Part shown: positions 13,501 to 64,000 of the stretch, piece by piece
How positions within the stretch are numbered: the stretch's first letter is position 1
How the letters are laid out: every line of letters starts with the position of its first letter
Source: Centropus unirufus
Taxonomy: Eukaryota > Chordata > Aves > Cuculiformes > Centropidae
Direction: 5' to 3'
Assembly: GCA_013397695.1 (NCBI GenBank)
Contig: VYZI01000018.1
Location: 4,068,293-4,132,292, forward strand
Length of the DNA stretch: 64,000 nt
Program-made: the position numbers and the translations under genes
Notes under the pieces: model-generated
Seen by the model: the letters and a program-made list of their open reading frames with translations, nothing else
What the model was told of the DNA's origin: nothing
The model's database searches: none

Positions 13501-16500
13501 AGGCTACAGGTGCTTGCATGGGTATTTTCCTTAGTGGTTTGGGTTTTTTTAAACCCCAATATAGCCAGGCTGTTTAATATCACTTCGTTGAAAATACTAA
13601 ATGACATTTTAGCCCTGGGGACCCAGGGGCTTAACTTACCTACAATATTGATCAAAGTCGGCACACTTCCAGAAACTATACTGTATTATAGTTTCTGTAC
13701 CCGCACGTGACTAACTGGCTAGAAGGGTACATATTAGAGAAACTAAACCCTTGGATTCAATACAGTTAACATTCAATTATGAACTCACATTACTGGCTGT
13801 TCTACAAGTTAATCCTCAATTTCTATATTTTATTAATCAACAATCCCACATAGGGGCACAGAATAGATACGCTGTTGCAGGGTACTGTTTTTAATACATG
13901 TAACTGAACATTATTAGCAAGAATAATTATTTCTTTATCTTAGAGAAGTGTCACAAACACAATACCCACTTGAACAAGCAATTCTGGACTACTAACCTAC
14001 CTTAAAATAGCATATCAAACGACTACAGGATCAAACTCTATAAGAGCTAGGCATCAAGGCCGCTGTCTAAACTATACTGCCATAAAACTGCTGTCTTGCT
14101 ATGTCATGGCTTGGTAGAGCATGATTTCTTGTTTCCTAATTTGGAAGCAGCTTTCCCCTTCCAGACCTGCTAATTTGCCTCTGGATATTTTTACTTACTC
14201 ATCTCCAAACACCTGATGGCTGTACTCTGGGTTAAACGTTGTGTTGTCATCCTCCAAATCCTCAGGAAAGCGAACTGAAAAGAAAAACAAAACAGAAAAA
14301 AGAGCATGATCAAGTCATAACTTCCAGCTGTTTCTCAGTGTATACCCTGCTAGACGTTCATGCACGCTTCACCTACAGTCAGACAGCTTCAGTTATGAAC
14401 CGACCTACGTCAGGCTGGCATACAAGCAGAACAAATACACCTTGTGCAGTTTAGATACATGTCATTTGATCAGAGGCAACCAAATCATTAAGCAGATTAA
14501 AACTGAAGTTAGCATAGATATACAGATGCATATATTTCACATATACATGCCCTGAATGTTACTGCCTTTAACTTGGTTTTAAACACTGAGGACACTGCCC
14601 AGCTGGATATTCCCACAGTAAGCCAGACAGATCCTGTCATCAGTGTTGCCTTCTCATTCTGCCACTCTCACCTGAGCGTGAGAACACTTCTCTGTAGAGG
14701 GTTTTCATGGAGTGACAAATGGATAGAAGTGTTTATGCACATTTATGTTCACAATTTTTGAGAATCAGCATGGATACACACAAACCAGCTGCACCAATAC
14801 TATCCTGGCACTTGTACCAGTCTTATGAATTAGCAGAGTTTTCTTCAAAACCCAGTATTAAACAGGGTCTTTTCTGGCAATTAAAAATATTTGCTATAGT
14901 AACATCTAATCAAACTCAACTACTGAGCATGCCTTTTATTCATGCTTATGGAGTTATAGCTGTTGCTCCACAGCAATTGTGACAGTTCTTCCATCATAAA
15001 CTGTAAGATTTATGATTAGTGGATTACATTACAAATTAAAGTATGATTTTCTCGGAAAAACCTTACAAGACAGATACTTGGTTCCCCAACATGGGTGTAT
15101 TTGTAATTTAGAAAACTACCTAAAATTGGAAGGGATGCAACTTTAACTTAGGCATTAAAGTGATAGTTCACTCACTACTAAGTTACAGCAAGCTCAAGAC
15201 AACAATTACACATTTTTAGTGCAGAATGAGTTAATATTGCATTAGCACAAGCACGGTATGTCGTAGGAGTCAGTATTGCTACTAAAGCATTTTTTGAAGC
15301 ATGTTGAATATTGACCTACAGCCTTGCTGTGTCTTTACTCTAGTGAAAGCAGAGCTGAACAATTTTCTTCTGATAATATTAGAAAGGAATTATTCAAAGA
15401 GAAAAATGCAAGTGAAGACTGTTCCAGTAACAAGACAAAAGAGGTTGGCTTTCCTAAAAGCAAAAGACAATAGCTGCTCTTGTTCTCCCGGGTTTAATTC
15501 AGAGAGTAACTGATTGGAGTCAAAGTAGCAGTGTCAAAAAAGCAACAACTAGAGACAAAACAAAAAAAAAAAGCAATTCTGAATAGTCACCATGGAAAAA
15601 ATTAGGACCCCAAAGAGGATTATGTATGAGAGCTTACATATAAATTCATGTTTGGTTTGTTTTTTTTAATGGTACCACTTAGGAGTTTCTCATCTTTTCT
15701 CTTTATATAATTTGCATATGGAATATCTAAGCTCTCCAAAAAAAAAAAAAGGAAGCTAAATATAAGAAGGAAGCTGAGACAGGCAATGGGTAAATTAAGT
15801 GAAAACCCTCTAGCAGCCACCCCGAATCCTCTGGATTGTAGACAGAATTCATTCAGAGATTGTTATCTCTCTCACTTTCCTTTGGTTTTAGAAAGGTAGA
15901 AGAGAAAAATAAAACATTACATCTGGTCATGAAACCATTATTTGAAATAACGTTGAAGTGGAAGATAAATAAGCAATAACAATTGCTTAAAGACTGAAGT
16001 TTTTTGTCTGTGATGACATTTTAGCTCACAAGGTGACTATTTAAAGTGCTACTAAACTATACAGAACAGACTGCTAATAGTTCTAAAACATGCTGAACAG
16101 GTTCATTACTGTTATTTTCTTAATAAGTGATGGTATTTGTACAGTTCAAAATAGCTGAAGGGCTAGGTAGCTAATGCCTGATGCTGATGCCTTCTTCAAG
16201 TTAGTAAGTTTGCAACATAAGCAAGTCCACCAAGAGTTCAGAAATTCTGTCTTCTGGCTGTCCTAGGAAGCAAATTGTCTATGGAGAGCAACAAACAGTT
16301 CACAAAAGAGTGTTTTTTTCTATTCAGATTTTAAACAATTTCTATAAAAAATGTTTTGAGTAATCCAGCTGTTGGGGGGAACGGCAGCAAAAACCCCAAC
16401 CCAACGAGACTTTTCAGTCTTCTTTCCTGCTTTTACTCTCCTCTTGAAAAAAAGAGGAAAGGGAAAACTGTTAAAAAAAAACATAATTAGACATTTTTAA

Positions 16501-17817
16501 CTCACAAGCAATGAGTTCTGTTGCTATGGTCACCACAAAGATAACACATACTGAGGACTGCACCGTAGCATAAGGCTTGAAATACAAAAAGGAAACTAAA
16601 TAACATAATAAATACCTCAAGAAAATAAGACAAGATGTAAACCCAATGCACTCCGGTAACATGCCAATAAATTGCTGATGACATAACAGAGAAGACTGGA
16701 TTTCTACAGCTGTACTTGTAACTACAGTAGTCCCAGGAAAATTAGACTATATATTTCTTTTCTTGTATTTTTATACATATATACACACATTAATAAGTAC
16801 ATATAAAATCTGGGGTAGATTATTGCATGAGGAAGTTTCTTAAGAAAGGACTGAAATATTCCAGTCCAAAATGCACAATATCTGAAAAGTTACATTACCT
16901 AGTTTCAGCCGAATTGCTTCATTTGTATTACACTTGTATTCAGCCAGCTTCTTCTCCATAGCTGTGAGCCCTAAAGAAAAAGTTTTTGTTTTAGTAAGTT
17001 ACAAGAATGACATTTCCTTTTACATGAAATACAGAGATTCATCGCTAACACCTCTCTGGAATTAGAAAACAGAATGCAAGTACCTCTCTCCTGTCTCTCA
17101 GAACAAAAATCATTTAACTAATAAACCATGATATTAACAATAAAAGCTATTTGAAACCTGAAAGAACCGAGAATTCAGTGTAACAGATGTTTCTATTAAA
17201 GGCCATGCTCAGTAACACCTTTCAGGGCATTTCATGTGTTTGCACCAAGTCACTTCCACAAACGGGTGGTCATGAGTTACAGCGGCACGCACACCACCAG
17301 CAATTTTCCTGTTGCCACTTCCAGACCAGGAAGGAAATAACAAACAAATTGCCTCCAGGCTTTCTCAGAGCCTGATCTAGGGCAAAAAACATGCGTCATT
17401 CATCACGGTCCTTGTCAAGTGCTTTACACAGCCAGGCCTCCCCACTTAATTCCAGAAGTTTTATCAGAAAGTTCTTCCTCTGACTTCCCACAGACGGTTT
17501 GGAGCATAAACCAGGCCGGGTTGCGGACCCTGCTCCCCGCCCCGGGAGCCAACAGCCTGGGCGGCCGCTCCGCTGCCTCCCTCCCGAGCGCGAGGACGCC
17601 GGCCCCGCAGCCGCAGGGCCCGGCCGCGGCGGACAGCGAGACCCNNNNNNNNNNNNNNNNNNNNNNNNNNNNNNNNNNNNNNNNNNNNNNNNNNNNNNNN
17701 NNNNNNNNNNNNNNNNNNNNNNNNNNNNNNNNNNNNNNNCAGCGCCCAGAGCTGCGGCCCCGAGCGGCCGAGGCGGCCCTCGGCAGCCCCGGCTGCGCCT
17801 GGGGACTCACCCGCCAT
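1472..17817 (-). CDS. HAT1: HAT1, histone acetyltransferase type B catalytic subunit (3' end outside window)
   Basis: HAT1 acetylates newly synthesised histone H4 (Lys5 and Lys12) using acetyl-CoA, with RBBP7/RBBP4 as partner, before chromatin assembly. Ten exons were joined by eye at consensus gt/ag sites: 17817-17811, 16970-16899, 14274-14199, 12372-12252, 6537-6358, 6132-6011, 5510-5406, 5075-4969, 3008-2857, 1588-1472 (right to left). They total 1059 nt, 353 codons, with every splice phase matching. The acetyl-CoA loop QGEGHGA is at residues 237-243, and the catalytic pair E265-D266 corresponds to human E276-D277, a constant offset of 11. The start ATGGCG opens MAG then LTAMEKKLAEYKC. The C-terminal ~55 residues (human segment starting KKQRDLAK) were searched for in 1-1471 and not found, so they lie off the left edge. 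Protein similarity is judged from memory of the vertebrate family. Confidence 0.97.
1589..2856 (-). other. HAT1 intron 9
   Basis: 1268 bp between exons 9 and 10. The only structure seen is a 20-bp tandem duplication at 2738-2777. Short open frames here are not recognisable proteins. Confidence 0.85.
2738..2777. repeat. 20-bp tandem duplication
   Basis: CCACTGTATGTAAATTCGAA is followed directly by CCACTGCATGTAAATTCCCA. Two units, 17 of 20 positions the same, in HAT1 intron 9 about 80 bp past the exon 9 donor. Confidence 0.8.
2857..3008 (-). CDS. HAT1: HAT1 coding exon 9, catalytic Glu-Asp, codons 264-314
   Basis: Acceptor tttctag and donor AATAAG/gtacta. It opens A264-E265-D266-P-S-E-N-Y and continues VKLRDFVLVKLCQDL, ending EAQQKLKINK. 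E265 and D266 sit exactly 11 residues before human E276/D277, the general-base residues. 152 nt, phase 1 in and phase 0 out. Confidence 0.97.
3009..4968 (-). other. HAT1 intron 8
   Basis: 1960 bp, with consensus splice sites on both sides. A C-rich patch at about 4604-4616 is the only compositional change. No repeat or RNA gene recognised. Confidence 0.85.
4969..5075 (-). CDS. HAT1: HAT1 coding exon 8, acetyl-CoA binding loop, codons 228-264
   Basis: Acceptor tctgtag and donor ATAACAG/gtttgt. It encodes SQMLILPPFQGEGHGARLL, ETVHRYYMSSPTVLDIT. QGEGHG at 237-242 fits the GNAT Q/R-x-x-G-x-G pyrophosphate loop. Residue 244 is Arg where I recall Gln in human. 107 nt, phase 2 in and phase 1 out. 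Confidence 0.97.
5076..6010 (-). other. HAT1 introns 6 and 7 flanking exon 7
   Basis: Intron 7 covers 5076-5405 (330 bp) and intron 6 covers 5511-6010 (500 bp); exon 7 lies between. Nothing else recognised in either. Confidence 0.8.
5406..5510 (-). CDS. HAT1: HAT1 coding exon 7, codons 193-228
   Basis: Acceptor tctgcag before ATTTGAGAAG and donor GTAAG/gtaatt. It encodes FEKYNKDGATLFATVGYMT and VYNYYVYPDKTRPRV, beta strands of the GNAT-type core that lead into the acetyl-CoA motif of the next exon. 105 nt, phase 2 on both sides. Confidence 0.96.
6011..6132 (-). CDS. HAT1: HAT1 coding exon 6, codons 153-193
   Basis: Acceptor ccctag and donor CTAGT/gtaagt. It encodes ADMTCPGFREYHERLQTFL, then MWFIETASFIDVDDERWNYF. 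Residue 158 is Pro (codon CCA) where the human protein, from memory, has Arg in MTCRGF. 122 nt, phase 0 in and phase 2 out. Confidence 0.96.
6358..6537 (-). CDS. HAT1: HAT1 coding exon 5, codons 93-152
   Basis: Flanked by ctccag and the donor TACAAG/gtatga. Exactly 60 codons, opening ADDVESKIREIIPPGFC and closing ITYQIYK. Phase 0 on both sides. It follows the longest HAT1 intron in the window (5.7 kb). Confidence 0.96.
6538..12251 (-). other. HAT1 intron 4, longest HAT1 intron in window
   Basis: 5714 bp. It holds one copy (10687-10760) of a segment that recurs in intron 3. The open frame at 6718-7041 (minus) is not recognisable. Between about 7900 and 10150 there is a long stretch with no open frame of note and no recognised repeat. 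Confidence 0.85.
10687..10760. repeat. Duplicated segment, copy A (HAT1 intron 4)
   Basis: Begins CTTAAGCAACTGCAGAAGC and matches 13079-13152 with the first 35 bases identical and only a few substitutions over about 65 bp. Same orientation as copy B. Not a repeat family I recognise. Confidence 0.85.
12252..12372 (-). CDS. HAT1: HAT1 coding exon 4, codons 52-92
   Basis: Acceptor ttctcag and donor GTGGAG/gtaaag. It encodes EVAFGYKGLKILLYYIAGN, then the LSTLFRMEY segment and ends NFDCVE. This part helps form the N-terminal lobe of HAT1 next to the histone-binding cleft (family knowledge). 121 nt, ends at a codon boundary. Confidence 0.96.
12816..13058 (-). mobile_element. CR1 LINE 3' fragment (HAT1 intron 3)
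   Basis: Reads left to right as the reverse complement of an avian CR1 3' end: ATCATAGAATGG, then CTTGGGTTGAAAGGGACC, AACTTGACCCCAAATG, CAGGGATGGGGCATTC and ATTTCTTCCCAATATCTAG. It is a 5'-truncated, diverged copy with no coding capacity. The right edge is approximate. Confidence 0.9.
13079..13152. repeat. Duplicated segment, copy B (HAT1 intron 3)
   Basis: Near-copy of 10687-10760, about 2.4 kb away. It begins roughly 20 bp after the CR1 fragment ends, so the two may share an insertion history. Confidence 0.85.
14199..14274 (-). CDS. HAT1: HAT1 coding exon 3, codons 27-52
   Basis: Bounded by tttcag before TTCGCTTTCC and the donor GATGA/gtaagt. It encodes VRFPEDLEDDNTTFNPEY followed by SHQVFGD, a recognisable HAT1 N-terminal segment. 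Length 76 nt, phase 1 in and phase 2 out. Confidence 0.95.
14275..16898 (-). other. HAT1 intron 2
   Basis: 2624 bp of AT-rich sequence with several A-runs (about 15560, 15738, 16470). No recognised repeat or RNA gene. Confidence 0.85.
16899..16970 (-). CDS. HAT1: HAT1 coding exon 2, codons 3-27
   Basis: Acceptor tttctttag before GGCTCACAGC and donor CTAG/gtaatg. It encodes LTAMEKKLAEYKC then NTNEAIRLKL, the start of the HAT1 N-terminal domain. In human HAT1, as I recall it, another ~11 residues (FGAMEKFLVEY-like) precede this point; they are absent here. Exon length 72 nt, phase 1 in and phase 1 out. Confidence 0.93.
16971..17810 (-). other. HAT1 intron 1, grading into the CpG island, with a gap
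   Basis: 840 bp. The part near exon 1 (from about 17510) is GC-rich and contains the 95-base N gap. I looked for an exon matching the extra human N-terminal residues and saw none in the readable part, but the gap could hide a short one. Confidence 0.8.
17645..17739. other. Assembly gap (95 N)
   Basis: Run of N inside GC-rich sequence of HAT1 intron 1. Open frames that appear to cross it are artefacts. Confidence 0.99.
17811..17817 (-). CDS. HAT1: HAT1 coding exon 1 (start codon)
   Basis: Seven coding bases, ATGGCGG, followed directly by the donor gtgagt. They encode Met-Ala and the first base of Gly3 (phase 1). The context is CAAATGG, with G at +4 but C at -3, so the initiation context is moderate. 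The start was chosen because the next exon continues in frame into a recognisable HAT1 N-terminus. An in-frame upstream ATG exists at 17898 and is discussed as a finding. Confidence 0.9.
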
Positions 17818-17820
17818 TTG
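17811..17820 (-). promoter_or_regulatory. YY1-like site overlapping HAT1 start codon
   Basis: CAAATGGCGG on the minus strand closely matches the YY1 consensus AANATGGCG, a factor that often binds at 5' ends of housekeeping genes. Motif match only. Confidence 0.4.
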
Positions 17821-17879
17821 CAAGGCGCGGCAGCAGCCAAGCACCCGGGCAGAACGAATCAACCCGCGCGCCCACCCGG

Positions 17880-17887
17880 CGGAAGTG
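17880..17887 (+). promoter_or_regulatory. ETS/GABP (NRF-2) type site
   Basis: CGGAAGTG is a perfect ETS-family core, about 65 bp upstream of the HAT1 ATG. Two further reversed TTCCG cores lie at about 17907-17917. GABP commonly drives divergent CpG-island promoters. Motif match only. Confidence 0.5.
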
Positions 17888-17939
17888 AGCACACGCATAA
17901 GCACGTTTCCGCTTCCGCCCGCCTAAATGCGGCGGGGAG

Positions 17940-17944
17940 CCAAT
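17940..17944 (+). promoter_or_regulatory. CCAAT box (HAT1-proximal)
   Basis: GCCAATAG context fits an NF-Y site, about 125 bp upstream of the HAT1 start codon. Confidence 0.45.
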
Positions 17945-18002
17945 AGCAAACGCGGCCCCCTGCGCATGCCCGGTACTGCCGCGAGCTGGGGCCTTTCAGC
18001 AG

Positions 18003-18007
18003 CCAAT
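18003..18007 (+). promoter_or_regulatory. Second CCAAT box
   Basis: AGCCAATGGG fits the NF-Y consensus well. It lies 63 bp from the first CCAAT box, and paired NF-Y sites in a CpG island are common for replication- and histone-linked genes such as HAT1. Confidence 0.5.
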
Positions 18008-18072
18008 GGGAGCCGCGTTAATTTGCATAGCTCCGCCCCCGGAGCAGCCGCTGAGTTGACCGGACCGGGCGG

Positions 18073-18084
18073 CGCGCATGCGCG
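18073..18084. promoter_or_regulatory. NRF-1-type palindrome
   Basis: CGCGCATGCGCG is a perfect 12-bp palindrome matching the NRF-1 core GCGCATGCGC. A weaker relative, CTGCGCATGCCC, is at about 17960-17971. NRF-1 controls many nuclear genes for mitochondrial proteins, which would suit SLC25A12, although the site is nearer HAT1. Motif match only. Confidence 0.55.
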
Positions 18085-19170
18085 GGCAGGCGGCGCGCGA
18101 GCACTTGGCGGGCCGGGCGCGCGGGTGTTTGAGGCGCGAGGCCCCTGGGCTTTGGGCCTTTGGCTGGGCCGTGCCGTTCGCTCCGCGCCCCCAGGCTTCG
18201 AGGCGGGCGGAGCGGCCTGTGCTGACTCTTGTCAGGGAGCTCGTGGCTGTCCCCGCGGCCGAGGGGAAACGGCGGGAGCTGGGAGCCGCGGCGGGAAAGG
18301 GAAGGGCTGCGGAGCTCTCCGTAAGCCTTGCGGCCTTGCAACGGCCGCGCGCGCGCACCCGCCGCGTGCGGAGAGAGGGGCTTCGGGCCCGGCGGGGGGC
18401 GCCGCTTTGTGCCCCCCCGCCCGGTGAGCTCCCGCCTGTGCCCCGCGGCGGAGCTGCGAGAGGGGCTGTCCCTGCTTTCTGGGGTCACGTCCTGCGGGAT
18501 CTTGAGCCCTTGGAATAGTAGCGCAAGGCAAAGCACGCGATATTATTACTTTTATTATTACTTAAGCCGGGTTTTCTGAGCGTATCCTGCCATCGAGCTC
18601 TGCCGCCTGTGAGCTGCTCCTTCCCTGAGCCCGTGCCATGCGCGGTTTTCTTCCAAGGTGCGAAATCAGCGCGGGAAGGCGTTTGGAGAGCCCGCCCGCA
18701 GGCGCCGAGTTCCAGCGGGACGTGGTTACTTTGTGCTGAATTTGGTTACTTTTTGCCTGTTTTTCCGTTAGAAGCTCGGGGCTGCCGGCCCGGGAGCACC
18801 CGGCGCTGCGCCGGGGTGAGGGAAGCTCAGGCCCCGCGGAGCCAGGAAGGGGCTCCAGGGGCGCTTCGGGAATCTCCGCTGTGGCGCCAGGGAGGCACCG
18901 CCCGAAACCCCGCGTTATAGCGGGGGGCACCGACCTCCCCCCCGCCCGGGACGGGAGGACAAGTCCTCAGGGTGCGCCACGGGAGCTTCAGGCGAGGCGT
19001 CAGGAAAACGTTTCCACGCTGGAAGGAGCTGCCACCCGGCTTCCACCAGGAAAGGGCAGGAATCACCATCCCCGGACGAATTTGGGAGACGGGTGACGAG
19101 GTTCAGTAGCGGTTCCATCGGGCGCGATGATCCCAAAGGTCATTCCCAACCAAGCGATCCCACGGTTCGG

Positions 19171-19184
19171 GGGCGGGGCGGGGC
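19171..19184 (+). promoter_or_regulatory. GC box (Sp1-type) upstream of SLC25A12
   Basis: GGGCGGGGCGGGGC contains overlapping Sp1/KLF sites 66-79 bp before the SLC25A12 ATG. A nuclear-receptor-type half site, AAAGGTCA, lies at 19135-19142. The GC box makes a transcription start a little downstream of it plausible. Confidence 0.5.
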
Positions 19185-19249
19185 CGGGCGCTGCGGAGCT
19201 GCGGCGGCGCGGCGGGGGGCGGCTCCTCCTCCTCCTCGCCGGGCGCAGC

Positions 19250-63975
<44,726 letters not shown>

Positions 63976-64000
63976 GTAATTTCGCAGAATATTTTCTAGA

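Larger units (their letters stand above)
12373..14198 (-). other. HAT1 intron 3
   Basis: 1826 bp. It contains a CR1 3' fragment (about 12816-13058), immediately followed by the second copy of the duplicated segment (13079-13152). The rest is unremarkable. Confidence 0.85.

Overview
The window is vertebrate, almost certainly avian, nuclear DNA. It holds two spliced genes in head-to-head (divergent) order, separated by a GC-rich, CpG-rich promoter region. The bird assignment rests on CR1 non-LTR retrotransposon 3' fragments in introns, compact introns, and a HAT1 N-terminus that is 11 residues shorter than the human one as I recall it, the form I associate with birds. No bacterial or viral genes, CRISPR arrays, tRNAs or rRNAs were seen.

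Minus strand, positions 1472-17817: HAT1, the B-type histone acetyltransferase. Ten coding exons read from right to left and encode 353 codons without a break. The last part of the protein (roughly 55 residues, by family length) must lie left of position 1. The acetyl-CoA loop and the catalytic Glu-Asp pair are intact.

Positions 17500-19500: a CpG-island promoter region with about 1.4 kb between the two start codons. It carries a palindromic NRF-1-type site, an ETS-type site, two CCAAT boxes, a GC box and YY1-like sequence at the HAT1 start codon. No TATA box was recognised. A 95-base assembly gap lies in HAT1 intron 1.

Plus strand, positions 19250-63975: SLC25A12 (aralar1/AGC1), the calcium-regulated mitochondrial aspartate/glutamate carrier. 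Fifteen coding exons give about 530 codons in one continuous frame. They cover the whole EF-hand regulatory domain, the first carrier repeat and most of the second. The remaining ~150 residues lie beyond position 64000.

The introns are mostly unremarkable AT-rich sequence. They contain two CR1 fragments, a duplicated ~75-bp segment, a few short tandem duplications, simple repeats, two GC-richer patches of unknown origin and a second assembly gap. HAT1 acetylates newly made histone H4, while SLC25A12 moves aspartate out of mitochondria for the malate-aspartate shuttle; they do not form a known pathway, and their proximity is best explained by a shared promoter region. I found no convincing new biological system. 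The most checkable oddities are in-frame upstream ATGs on both sides of the shared promoter, the HAT1 one opening an arginine-rich, acid-free extension, and a strong G-quadruplex-type sequence in SLC25A12 intron 1.
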